Part shown: one piece after another, positions 39,179 to 51,260 of the stretch
Layout of the letters: every line of letters begins with the position of its first letter
Numbering within the stretch: position 1 is the stretch's first letter
Origin: Selaginella tamariscina
Lineage: Eukaryota; Streptophyta; Lycopodiopsida; Selaginellales; Selaginellaceae
Direction of reading: 5' to 3'
Length of the DNA: 64,000 bases
Assembly: GCA_003024785.1 (NCBI GenBank)
Contig: PUQB01000185.1
Span: forward strand, 1 to 64,000
Position numbers and translations under genes: made by a program
Notes under the pieces: model-generated
Database searches by the model: none
What the model saw: the letters and a program-made list of their open reading frames with translations, nothing else
Told to the model about the DNA's origin: nothing

Positions 39179-39735
39179 GATGTCAATGTACTAATATGAA
39201 TCATAATTACCTCTTTCACAAAATGGACTTGGAAGGTGTCAAGGCAGATCATAGGCGCTTGTACCCAGCTTGAAACAGTTGTTGAAGGTAAATGCATGTA
39301 TTTACGCACCCACACAGAGAGACACCATACATTTTTAGGTGAAAATCTCCACCGTCCATGCAAAAACATGGGAAGTTTTCGCGTTTTGGGATGGTAAGAG
39401 AGATTTCCGAGCGTAATAATCTGTGTGTATCTATACATTAATATACATCACACACACATACATATATGTGTATGCATCTGATACCTAGGAACACACACAG
39501 TACAAATATATAAGCTCCACTAACGTGTGTATATATATATGCAACATACTTTTTGTTTTTGTTGTGTGGAATGCTATGCTTGTGGCCTATGCAAGATCTG
39601 GGAATATCAATGAGGTACTGGGAATATTCTATAGAATCTGTTTGGAAGGAATCGGTTACGATGACACAACTTTCAATCGCGAGACTCTTCCATGTACACT
39701 GTTCTGTCCAATATGCATGTTCTTTAGGTAAAGTC
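38580..39735 (+). pseudogene. PPR protein remnants
   Basis: Fragments with pentatricopeptide repeat character are YVKQGREAIELFKQMDIEPDEVTF at about 38580-38660 (quoted in part: GREAIELFKQMDIEPDEVTF), KYVFYKIREKDVGSWNALIA at about 38990-39050, KMDLEGVKAD at about 39225, and VVWNAMLVAYARSGNINEVL at about 39560-39640. Frames are interrupted by stops and by (TG)n/(GA)n microsatellites. PPR proteins bind organelle RNA. This one is a relic. Confidence 0.75.
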
Positions 39736-39749
39736 TCCCACCCACACAC

Positions 39750-41726
39750 ACATTAACACACACGCACACAGAGTGTATATTGTCTACTCAATTACTTGAT
39801 ATTTTAAACTGCAAGATTAACGGTGGTAACAAGAAAAGAAGTATATATATGTACTTTTATAGAATTTTATTTTTAAAAGTACATAACTCCAAACCAATTA
39901 AACATATATATTGTAGTATGATATAATTATTTAATATGATGGCAATTTATACTTATTTCATTTCATTTGCTATAATTAAATATATATTTATATTTTCTAA
40001 AACATAATAAAATAATAACAAGAATATTTAATTAATTTTGAAACTGCCGTTTTTTTTGTTTAAATAAAAATATATATTAAACATTGTTAGAAATATGTTT
40101 AAATAGATTTTGTTTCATTTCTAATTACTTTTTACATTGTTATAATATATAATTACTAAAATTTAAAATATTAATATTAATATTAAAATTATTTATATGT
40201 TTTGATTATTTATTAAGTTTCCAAGGTTCAACAATAGTTATCGTGTGTGCATCTTGTTTACAAGAGTTTGGGATTTTATTTGAAGTTATCACTTTGAAGT
40301 GTTGAAGTTTATAAAGGAAATAAAAAATTTATTTAAAAGTTAAAATACATATTTTTAAATACCTAAATATATCAGACCTAGGTGGGTTTTTTTCTTTTTT
40401 AAAATTGGGTACAGGGCCATGAGGTAATTTTGTAATGGACTTTTATATTTTTACTTTTTGTTCTAAGAGGGATTCAAATTTTGAATAGTTATAACCATAG
40501 GTGAGATTCAGATTTTCAATGGATATCAGTGTAAATGAAGTAAAAGATGAGAGAGAGAGACCAATTGTTTATATATAATAAAACTTAGATATGGATTTAA
40601 AAGAATGAACTATTTTTATAAATGATAATAATTTTAGAGATAAAATAGTTTTTTAAAAATTGTTAAAATCAAGGTTGGGATGGTTTGTATTATATATTTA
40701 CATAGTTTTATTAAGGTATATTTATAAATTTGTAAGGTTTCGTAGATAAAGTGTTTATTGAAAGTCAATGCACCCGTGTGACATATAGGGTCGCTCCTTT
40801 GTGTAAATAAGAGAAATGTTAAGGGTATAAGTATAATTTTCTCTTAAAGTATTATCATTTAATATTATATAATATTTGCATTTTGAAAGTAAAGCATACT
40901 ATAGAAAGAGAAATTATATTATATATACATTTATTTATAAATACACGAAAATAATTAGTAATCGTAAGTTATAATAAATTAAATTATAATTTTACAAGTT
41001 AAATATTATTAATTATAAATATTAAAATACTTGTGAAGAATATATATATATTTAAATTTGTATAAATATATTCAAAATTAGCTTATTATTTTATTACGTA
41101 GCTCACTGATATATATATATATATTATATATATAATATATATATATATATATTATGAATATGAAGCATAACCAAGTTTCTTTAATTTAAATAGTTAATAA
41201 GGATATTCAAAAATTAAAGCATTTATGATATATTAATATATTAGAGCAAATATATATATAAACACAAAAATATACATGATATATTTGCATGTGTATAAGA
41301 GAATATTTAAACATTATTATTTAATAATACACAAGTAATTAAGAAGTAAAAATATACATGAAAAATAATAAATATTAGAAGACTATATATTTCTAAATTT
41401 ATATGATAAAGGGATCAATTTTTAAAACCATTGAGATGGCAGACACTATAGAAAATGCATGCTTGATAAGTCTAGCCCCACTGTTTTCCTGCTTGAGAGA
41501 TCCTCACCTGTGTGTGTGTGTGTGTGTGTGGTGCCGTTGTTTCTTGAGTCTTTTAGGTGCATAAAGAAATTCTTAAAACTTCAGATGGGTTTTCGACGAC
41601 CCAATCATGTTTTTCAAGCGGAAGAAAGACCTTTACACATATAGTATTTCATTTTCTACTGAGCAATGTCTACAAAGCAAAAATGACATAAGATGCTTAT
41701 TAAAATGCATTAAGCTGTTAATAAAA
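39750..41726. other. AT-rich spacer before Element 2
   Basis: No gene is seen. TA palindromes occur at 41115-41155. The segment at about 41520-41690 (gtttcttgagtcttttaggtg, ctacaaagcaaaaatg) is homologous to 53120-53290, marking a segmental duplication on either side of Element 2. Confidence 0.5.
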
Positions 41727-41893
41727 AGAGGATTGGCAAAAACCGGCTTTACAACGGGCTTTTCGCATATTCCCGAATATCCAGGAATATTCTATCAAAT
41801 AAACGGGATTATCTTTAACTTTCAATATAAAATGCCGACCAACAAGTGAAAAACGCTAATTATTTGCCGACTAGACTTTACTATACCGACTAC

Positions 41894-44800
41894 TTAAAAG
41901 GTCGCAGGTTCGACATTGCGCTTGCAATCAACCAATAACCGATGCACTTCTGCTGGAGTAAGGGTCCGCCTCTGTAAGAAGTAAGTAATCGTTGGGTCCA
42001 ATCCAAGAACATGAGTGTACACAAAATACATGTGTTGGCAGGGGCTCCAGTTCTTGGCTTTCTGAAAAGTTGCACAAGTGCATGACGGAACAGTAGAAAT
42101 TGTTACCTTAGCAGATTGCATGCCTGCAGAGACAATGAAGGCCTCAGTCTTCCCTCTTTGAACCACCTCCACGTTGTTGATCCGACCTTGAAGAATCTTT
42201 GCCTGGTTGTAATGTTTCTCATGTTCCTTGGACATTCTTGTTGGTGTTCGCACACTCCGTCCATGGTATGTTGGTACTCTATGTGCTCCCTCTCCTCTTG
42301 GTGGTGATGGTGTTCGATCCATTCGGCTACTACTGTCGTCTACCATTTCTTCAAATCCCTCCAACTTGAATCCTGCTTTCAGAAGAGCTTCAACCTCATT
42401 TGCATTCAAGTTTGTTCCTTTTTGAACTGGCCAAACCTCTGGAACTTCTGGAATACTCTCAGGAGGAATCCCTGCATATGGTCGTCTGAAGCAACAAGAA
42501 TCGCGTGGGCAGAACCATAACATCTGATGAGTGAACTCAATGTTCCCAAATGCATTTGTATATTGCCGTCTACCGTGAAATCCTGGTGCCGGTACACGAT
42601 GTGGATATCCTATGGGTCTGCCACACTTGCTGTTACCGTCCTGAGTGAGACCTAGACATTTCACCTGACTTGCCTCCCCAATGCGTCTGATGGCCCACTG
42701 AGTCATCAACGTCTCTCTTTCAGTGACATTGACATCTTGAAACTTGAGTTTTTTCCTGCGTGCATTTGGGATGACTTGTTCTGCATATTGTGTGTCATGT
42801 CTATGTGTACGAAGTGCATCAATCCCATGGTCCCCAGTTGACGGTTGACGAACGGTTCGAACACGAACATTTGTTGTAGAGGCAAACTCTGGACTTGCAA
42901 GATGCTCTTCATCACTAACAAGATTTGCAAAAGTTGTTGGAGACACTGATTTTCCCGCTGAAAGTTTCTGCTGTGCACGTTTCAGAAGAGTTTCCATGGA
43001 AGGACCTGTGGCCTGAATATCTCCCTTCAAATGATGCCTTGACCTTTGCACTTTGGAAAACAGCATCTGTTAAATCTAACATTGTTGCCTCCAACAAAGG
43101 AACACGCTTCGTCAGCCTTGCTCTTCGTGCTCTTGCATGAACAACTTCGGAGTTGTTAGTGGTAGGCACATTCGCAACACCATCTTCTGTCAAGTCAATT
43201 ATCTCTGTCATGGAAATATGATCTTCATGTCTTGCCCACCATGACAGCCATGTTTGCAAAGCGCTAACGTTACTGGACCTGCCTTCCCAAAATGACTCCA
43301 ACATTACTCGTCGTTCCAACTTATCTTGGTTGGTTAGTGCTGCAGGCCATGAGCGTGCAAGGTTCATGTGCTCCTCCCTGTGTTCCTCAAGTATCCACTT
43401 CTTTGTAACTTGACGCACTGACTGCATGTAATGGAACAAACAACTCCTTTCTCTTCCTCTCATCTTTGACCCATTGTTGAAAACTTGACGCAATGCTAAC
43501 CAAATTGCACCTGACTCATCTGACATGAACCCCGCAAAGTTCACATTATGAAGTCCTTGCTTGCTGCACACTTGAAGCATAGTGTTCAAAAATTTGATCA
43601 CCGCCACACTATCCTCCCTGATCATGTCACCATAAGCAAGTGTCACCATCGACCTTAAACTACACAAACATAAGTGCATTATATTAGTAAGTATTTTAAA
43701 ACATAGATATGTTAATACTTACAATGGATCATAGAGATGTATTCCCAGTGTACACCAATCATCAATACGATATGTGTGGTCTAGCACCACCCACTGCTGT
43801 TCGAGATCACCTCCAGATTGACACCTTCTAATGTAGTCTATTCCGGATCCTGGGCCGGCAACGTCATTTTGAAGATTAAAGGCTGCTCTTCAGCTCCGTT
43901 GAGGTCCATTCCGGGTATGTGGATAACATGTATGAATGGGATTGATAGCTTCTTCTTTAACTGCAGAAGTCCTTCGTAACCTTCTTTGAAACGAGTGTCT
44001 CTTGTTCTAGCCTGAGATATCCATTCTCTTGTTCTACATTGGAAAGGTTAAGCATCTCCAAAAGGAAATAATAATTTTTTTGCTTACCGGCGGTGATTTG
44101 TGAGTGGTAGTAGATCTGACAGAACCTTGTCGTATGATACATCTCCAGAATCTGTTACCAGTTTTTCCAAAATTATATTGCGTGCTGCTTGAAACTCTAT
44201 GACACGTTGATTAGTTCTTGGGGTTGCAGCGACTGCTTTGTTGATTGTCTCCTTAGCTCTGTCTTTAGAGACCATGGATTCGGGTGGTCTACGTGGGTGT
44301 TGATGTTCTCCAAGATGGATGAAAAGCCTCGTGCATGTGATATCATCTGGAATTATGTAATATGCAACAACGGAGCATGTCTGCACTAGAAGGGGCTCAT
44401 TGTTGCAATGCACACACTTCATTCCAAGCACTCTACCATCTGAAGATAACTGGACTTTATCAATGGTGCCCTTAAATTGGCAGTCATTTGCTTTCTTACT
44501 GAAGCTGATGAACGGACATGTTTCCTTTACGCATTTCATGTGGCCAATACATGAACTGCGACTAACACGAGCTGGAACATTCCAATGTGTTGTGCAGCGT
44601 TGAGTCCAGTAATCACACCCATCCTTCCTATTCATCCCTTTGTACTTGTCCTTCATTGTTTCGTGTGCTGGCAACTCGTAAATCACATTTCCGTTGCAAT
44701 CTTCTGGGACCTCAGCAACTTGCTGAATCGATGACGAGACCACCAGTTGCTTCCCAATCCTACATCTCTGACTATTGCGAAGTATTGTTACCATAGAATT

Positions 44801-45067
44801 GTCCCGATCTGTTGTCTCCAACCGGAATAGCGGTCCTTTGGAAGGAAGAAGTGTGTAATACACAAAACTGCTAGCTCTTGCCCCTTCTGGTTCTACCTCA
44901 ACATTCGCAGCATCTCCACCAACAACAGACATCAAATGCAGCACTTTAAAAGATTGCCAAGGTGGAATGTCAAATGCAGACCTGAGATCTGTTTCAAAGA
45001 CAAATGCAATACCATCTTCATCTGCAGGGAAGTCCTTGTCAACACCATTGTAGCTGATTCTTGCCAT
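41894..45067 (-). CDS. MULE transposase with N-terminal zinc finger and C-terminal SWIM domain
   Basis: Exons run 45067 (ATG of MARISYNGVDK; an in-frame ATG also lies at 45109) to 44088, 44033-43723 and 43659-41894. A Cys/His-rich N-terminal region (CDYWTQRC, CVKETCPF, CTRLFIHLGEHQHP) resembles the WRKY-GCM1/FLYWCH-type fingers of MULEs. The catalytic region follows: VVLDHTYRIDDW (first Asp), GFMSDESGAIWLAL (second Asp) and RSCLFHYMQSV. The SWIM zinc finger SCTCATFQKAKNWSPCQHMY is near the C-terminus. It should cut and rejoin the element ends. Frameshifts near 43880 and 43030 interrupt the frame, so this copy may be non-autonomous. It is divergent from the gene at 46113. Confidence 0.8.
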
Positions 45068-45558
45068 GTAGCAAAAATGGAACAAACAAAAGTTAAAATT
45101 CAAAGACAATGAACATATTACACACGATGGTTAATGTGTTTGTAGTCGTGAGGCAATCATTTCATTGACAAATATTAAAAATAATATTAATTGCGTGCGT
45201 CTGGGTAGAAGAGTGAAATTAATTTACTGCGTCTGGGTAGGTTTTTTGTAAATTAAAAAGTTTTACTATGTACAAGTGGCGATCATGCATGCAATATGTT
45301 TACAGAAATTAGGTTGGTTTTTAATTGATTTAGGGCGGCTAGGGTTTTGCAATTAGGGCGGCTAGGGCAGAGGGCGGCTAGGTTTTCGTGGAGCAGGGCG
45401 CATTTGGGGGCATAGCGTGGAGCAAGTGTGGCTCCAGGGATTAATCACAATAGGCTTCCATTGAGGGGGTGAGTATTTTCTGATTTCTTCATGATCTGCT
45501 CATGATCTTTTCATGATCTGTTCATCTTTTTACATCTCTTCACAGTTGCAAGAAATCC

Positions 45559-46027
45559 GAGTCCTGCCGACTCGGACTGACTTCGTTGTCCGTCCCAGTC
45601 GGCAGGCCGACTGGGGTGGACTGTTCCAGATCCAGTCAACATTTTGACCGGGGTTGACTGTTCCAGCCCCAGTCAGCATTTTGACTAGGGTTGACTGTTC
45701 TAGTCCCACCTAGCATTTTGACTGGGCCTTGCTTCGTTCCCAGTCCCAGACTGGGCCTCCCTTTGTTGCCAGTCCCAGTCGGCATGCCGACTGGGCCTCC
45801 CTTTGTTGCCAGCCCAGTCGGCATGCCGACTGGGACTCCCTTTGATGCCAGTCCCAGTCGGCATGCCGACTGGGCCTCCCTTTTGCCAGCCCAGTCGGCA
45901 TGCCGACTGGGACTCCCTTTGATGCCAGCCCAGTCGGCATGCCGACTGGGACTCCCTTTGATGCCAGCCCAGTCGGCATGCCGACTGGGACTTACAGCAA
46001 CTGCTCTCTCAGTCGGCACGCCGACTG
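45559..46027. repeat. Palindrome array of Element 2
   Basis: The perfect 18-bp palindrome CAGTCGGCATGCCGACTG occurs six times from 45776 at about 38-44 bp spacing, with one-base variants at 45596 (centre CAGG) and about 46009 (centre CACG). Weaker half-site copies (ttttgactggggttgactgtt) fill 45620-45740. Spacers are ggactccctttgatgccagc or ggcctccctttgttgcc. It lies about 490 bp from the transposase start and 85 bp from the ParB/methyltransferase ATG, the same layout as in Element 1 with a different sequence. Confidence 0.9.
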
Positions 46028-46112
46028 TGAGGGCTAGTATGTTTTTTTAATTTTTATTAAACATCTTTGAACATTTATTACAGTTTTTTGTTAAACCTTA
46101 TTGCTTTTGTAG

Positions 46113-49100
46113 ATGCGCTCTTCACAACGTTTACAAGAAAAGAAGATGAAGGAGCCTACTGAGAGAGAAGCAGAAGCTAGAGCTGCAATTCAGAGAGGGC
46201 GTCGGGGTCGTGGGAGAGGAAGTAGGAAGCTGGCTGTGGTTCAGGAACAAGGACCTTCAAGTGATGCTCCAGTTGAACAGGCAAGCCAGCAGGACTGGTC
46301 AGGAGAGCAAGAGGATGTAGTTCAACCCCAACAAGAACAATCAGACTTTGTTGAAGAAGTTGAGGATGATGTCTTACCACAGGAGACACAGGAGCAGACA
46401 GAAGGCACACAAGCCTCATGCGCAGTGACTTTGTCGAGTGACGAAGAGGATGAACCCAAGAGAAGAAGAGACGACGCAAAGCTGCTGGAGATTCAGAGGC
46501 TGCTAAGAAGAAGAAGAAGGGAAAGCAGAAGTGCCAGATAATGAGGAAGTTTACAACATTGCAGCCAGCATGCATTCGGAGAGTGCAGTGCGTCTTCTCG
46601 CGAAGATCACAATCCGAGAATATGGAGAGGCACCGGATGTCCCTATTTGCCGAATTCTGGGAAATGAGCAGGTGCGGAGAGTCAATCCAGCGGATCTGGA
46701 ATCTTTGACTAGGAGTTTCAAGAAGGCAGTTGGTTATTTGCGCAACACCACTCAGTTCATCCTTCAAGTTGGGGACCCCATGACAGATGCAGATCTGGCA
46801 GCATTGAGAAGCGATGAAGCGATGTATGCTCAGCATTTGGCTTTTGAGGAGGAGCTTCAGTCGACATGTTCCGGCAATGGGCACCAATGCTTTCGATGAA
46901 GAAGTTCATCTGTTGGGATGGTAATCACAGGCTAAAGGTGCTTCAGAAGCTGTACACAGAAGACACGGAAGATAAAATCAGTGGGCAGTGAGAGTGCGTT
47001 CAGGCTTCATCCGTGCTGGGGTCATGGATAATCTTCAGCTTGTGACAATGTTTCAGCAAATTAATAGGTAAACATAGTGACCTCTAGATCATAGGATTAA
47101 CTAACTTCGAGATTTTCAAATATGCAGTTCCTCCGCAACGGCAGTGCAAACCACACTGCCACATCTTCTGCTATCTGTGAAGACATGTTGCACCAGTGAG
47201 GAGGGCACAGCGAAGATCTTGGCCAGGCTCAGTGACAAGGAACGAGATGACATAAGAAAGTGGAAGGAAAGCGCGCTGGACAACAAGCTTGGCATCCACT
47301 TCCGAATTTGATCTGTGCAAAGATTTTTTTGAGGTACCACGTCTCACACTTATATTACTTAGTTGATTACGTCTGTGAATTACAGAGTGAGATTGAGGAT
47401 GATCTTGAGAAGGCTGCAAGGGCATCCAAAGGCAACAAATACCAGGAGCAACAACAGGTCTACATTAAGCATGACAAGCGCATGATGAAGATCTTAGCCA
47501 TCATCGATCCTGCATTGGGTGAAGAGTGGTTCGACAAGGTGACCCAAATCACATGGAAACAATGCAGATGGATGGGGTTGGAAAAGCTGTACGCGCTTTC
47601 AAGGGCGAGAATTCCAAACGAGACGAGAATCATGTACTTCAATAAACTGGTACGTCTCGATCTGAAGAGAGAGCAAGAGACACTTGGATTGCCGGGTGTT
47701 CAGGATAAGGAGTGGATAAGGTGGTTTACTATCGATTTGTATTGGCGGCAATCAGAGAGGAGGCAGTACAGATTCTCACGGGACTCATCGAGGATGGCGA
47801 GTGGAGCAGGCCGGTTACAGATTTCACGACTTGGTACGATGAAGTGCGGGTAAAATGCAAGAACGTGATGTTCCAGCCATTCCATGAGTGTGTGAAGTTC
47901 ACTTACTCCATAGAGCCGAAAGAGTTCCTCGAACACGAAGAGACAGCAAGAAGGATGATTTGGAGGTAAGGATGATCTTCTTGACATTGTTACATTCTGA
48001 CACTACTATATGTTCATTACAGGTATGTCGCAGCGAGAAAGGTGCCTCACACACAGACTATGGTATTCTGGTCAGATTACATGGAAGCACCACACATGTG
48101 GTCGAAGACAAGATCTGGCCTGACAGAGTTCGAGCGTGTACACGTACCGTTCTGGCTTGATTATCCACCTGGGCAACCACCAACATGGGAGAAGGATCTC
48201 TACAATGAACACTCAAAAGATCTCCCATGCATCTCATGGGATCCGGCAGAGGTCGACTTCATTAAGAAGACAAAGGCCAAGGCAAAGCGGCGTCAGCCTG
48301 TGCAGCAGTCAAAGAAGACCTCAGATACAGTAGCTGGCACCTCCACTACTCGCGATCCAGCTGCCTTCTTCAATTTATCTGAAGTGCTACCATCGCAGGG
48401 AACCATGGACATCAAGGATGACTTGGTCACATTCGTCCCTTCACTTGCTACAACTCGAGGTGATAATTTCTTGGCGATTGATGACATCGAGGAGATGCAA
48501 CAGGCCGTGCTCACGGATGAGAAGGAAGAGGAGGTTCCTGACGCTAGACTGGTTCCTTATAGAAAAGTTCAGACACAGGTGGCCAGGTACCATACAGCTG
48601 ACAGCCAGACTCGCTACCAGCATATTGCGGGAGAATATGGTTTCAACTTGGTGATCTTCGACCTTCCAAATGGGACCTTGCCAGGAAATACAACGAGTGA
48701 TACGCCATACCTCTACCTTGATCCAGTGAAGTTCGATGAAGCACTCCAGTTTGCAGGTATGCATATGGCTGCAAATGGTTGGTTGGTTGTGTTTGCTGCA
48801 GCAAACACCTGGGATCAAGTTGTCCGAGCTGCAAGTGTGGTGGACCTTCAACTTGCTGCAACGTACTACATCTACAGAGGGCGTGGTTGGGGCTACCGCA
48901 ACAAGATGAAGGTACTTTTTTCTTTATTCATGAAGTTCATTAATGATTTTTGATGTTTTAACAGGAGAGCATCCTGCTCCTTCTTGTCTTCCAAGATGCA
49001 TCTAGAGGATTGCGCGATAATCCGCTGCGTTTGTCATCAACAATTCTTGTTGATAATCCTGAGCGGTTCCAAGAACCATGGTAGGCATTTCATTTCAACA

Positions 49101-49438
49101 ATTAAGTATTTACCATTATCTTCACATGCAGGATGGACTACCAACCGAAGAGCACTCGATTGATGCAGCTCGTGATAGAACGACTCACCCGGCCAGGTGA
49201 TCTTATCTGGGATATAGGCAGTGGTACGGGGTCCTCAATGCTTGCAGCTATCGAGCTGGGGAGAAACATTGTTGGGACTGAGAAGAACCCTGAGCTCGGG
49301 AGAATTGCTATGAACAGGATTAAAGAGAACATCCAGCCAGAGGAAATCCCAACCCAACCAATAGCGACGTCAAGTAGGACCAAGGATTGGCGTTCTGTGT
49401 TTTTTAAAGTACCGGGAACACGAAAATACTTTGACTAA
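46113..49438 (+). CDS. ParB-like domain plus beta-class DNA (N6-adenine/N4-cytosine) methyltransferase
   Basis: Exons are 46113-47067, 47128-47333, 47386-47965, 48023-48911, 48965-49080 and 49132-49438. The N-terminus has an AT-hook-like RRGRGRGSRK and an acidic region. A ParB/Srx-like domain follows: DVPICRILGNEQVRRVNPAD, then FICWDGNHRLKVLQKL. After a helical middle region comes the methyltransferase in permuted (motif IV before motif I) order: NLVIFDLPNG at about 48647-48673 in the DPPY position, then KSTRLMQLVIERL and the SAM-binding DLIWDIGSGTGSS...GTEKNPE at 49200-49300. Motif I is canonical; motif IV is DLPN. Frameshifts in A/G-rich repeats near 46480-46530 and near 46890, 46990, 47290 and 47715 interrupt this copy. 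ParB-methylase fusions are known to me from bacteria and phages. Confidence 0.7.
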
Positions 49439-51129
49439 AAAACTTTGATTAAGAACTTTTGTGTTTTCTTTAATATTTTTTTTTAAAAAATCCACATGGA
49501 TGGTATATTCAAATAATATTCTATTTTTCAAATTATATAGCCATGTTAACATTATTTTATTCCACATTTTTATTTTTTTGCCACGTTAACATTATTTTAT
49601 CACATCTTTATTTTACCACATTAGCATTTTGTTTTTAAATTTTACCACATCAACACTTTTTTTTTAACATACATTTGATAATTAAATTAGCAACTTAGCA
49701 AAGCCTATGTATATAATTAATCATTGTTGTCGTAGTATCATTATTCTACATTTCTAGATTCCCAAGCATATTTTCCCTTTAAAGTTACCTCCCCAGCATG
49801 AACTCACCAACGCTAGCTCTAGATGCAATCCCTCACCATTCGATTGTGGTATCTCAGCTACCTCCCGTTCACCTGAATAAATATATTTATTATAAATGCA
49901 TGTATATGAGAAAGATAAGATATAACATTAATAAATAACCATAGATATATGAAATGCCATATCTTAAGAGAATTATATTTTAACAAGTGTTATCCATACC
50001 CATTTTTAGCTACACAGTGCATACATGTGTGCGTGTTGCGTGTGTGTGTGTGAGGGAGAGAGAGAAAGAGAAGAGAGATAGAGGAGAGAGGGGAGAGGAG
50101 AGAATAATTTACCAGATCATAAATATAAATATCCCCATTGTAGGAGCCCATGTAATACAGTGCTAGAGGATAAAAAATTTAAGAATTTGATTAAATAAAA
50201 TAAATTAAATTTGATTAATTAATAAGTAAAATAAAAAAATTGTCTCTTTGCGTGTGTGTGTGTTTACCTTGCAACAGGGGAGAAATAGCATCTAATCAAC
50301 GTTTGTAAAACCTTATGCCCTCTATATACATCAAAGATTCATCACGAAGGTGTCTTCTCGTGCATAAATGCTATGAGACTCTCATTTATCTGTAGTCCCA
50401 TCTAAAAGTGGGCACCAGATTGCTTCACAAACCTGTTATATGAGTTAGTATCACACACACACACACACTTATGGATTCACCATCACTTATTCTATTCCAC
50501 ACTTCCTCTTCATCATCACATAATCCCATTCTGGGTTGTGTAATTTTACCACCATCTGTAATTATTCAGTAAGGATGCACTTGCTGTTAAACGCTTTCGT
50601 CTCGTTCTCTTTCATCTGATTCGAAATGTCTTCCATTGGAATCCTTGACATGACTGTAGCCTGCAGTGTAAGTTGAAGACTCAGAACAGGAAACTCAAGT
50701 CTCACAATGCTGCTCCTCCTTAATCCACTCTGTCATGCCCTCGCTGTTGGCTATATCCTTAGAAGAGCCAAGATTTGAACCCCAACCAGTTGACACTTCT
50801 CCGAAAAAAAAAATTTGCCCACCGCCCTTAGGGCCACGTAATAATTTTAGCTGGCAGTAAAATGCTTAACATAATGCCATGTCATCATTGATTCATGCCA
50901 CATATGCAAATAATCTTTGTAAATGTTGTTTGTGATAATTTTAAAGGTATATTACGTATATTCATGTGTTTTTTGAAGTTTTTTAAAGTTTTCTTCTTAT
51001 TAAGAACATGTTTTTGTAAATTCACGATGTTCTTGTGTTCCAAGAGTTTTTTACCTTTGGCAAAAACCCTGAGTAGGACTGGTGGTTCACGAATTGCAGC
51101 ATTGTTCAATCGTAAGAAGAAGTGACAAG
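49439..51129 (-). other. Right-hand non-transposase part of Element 2 with coding-like minus-strand fragments
   Basis: Minus-strand stretches at about 49870-49755 (GLHLELALVSSCWGG) and 50800-50560 (STGWGSNLGSSKDIANSEG; SRIPMEDISNQMKENETKA) look like exons but are broken by stops and match no family I recognise. They may be captured host-gene pieces. A plus-strand segment ending at 51125 reads SRTGGSRIAALFNRKKK before a stop and could be a terminal exon. The rest is AT-rich with GT/GA tracts at 50030-50100. Confidence 0.3.
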
Positions 51130-51260
51130 TGTTGAATTGTACTCTTTGGTGTTGAAATAAAACTTTAATAATACAGTATAAACATGGTTATGATTGTTGA
51201 ATTGTACTCTTTGGTGTTGAATATAAAACTTTAATAATACAGTATAAACATGGTTATGAT
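51130..51260. repeat. 65/66-bp tandem repeat near the right end of Element 2
   Basis: Two nearly identical copies (51130-51194 and 51195-51260) begin tgttgaattgtactctttgg and end aacatggttatgat. They lie about 160 bp inside the right terminus and are followed by GAATATTC motifs at 51305-51365. Confidence 0.9.

Noticed and set aside
45636..46050. Overlapping frames with repeated SRHADWAG or VGMPTG peptides
   Set aside because: These again follow from the repeated palindrome and spacer DNA and occur on both strands at once.
10868..49438. Bacterial contamination as the source of ParB and methyltransferase domains
   Set aside because: Both genes have several GT..AG introns and lie within transposons bordered by plant genes and target-site duplications.
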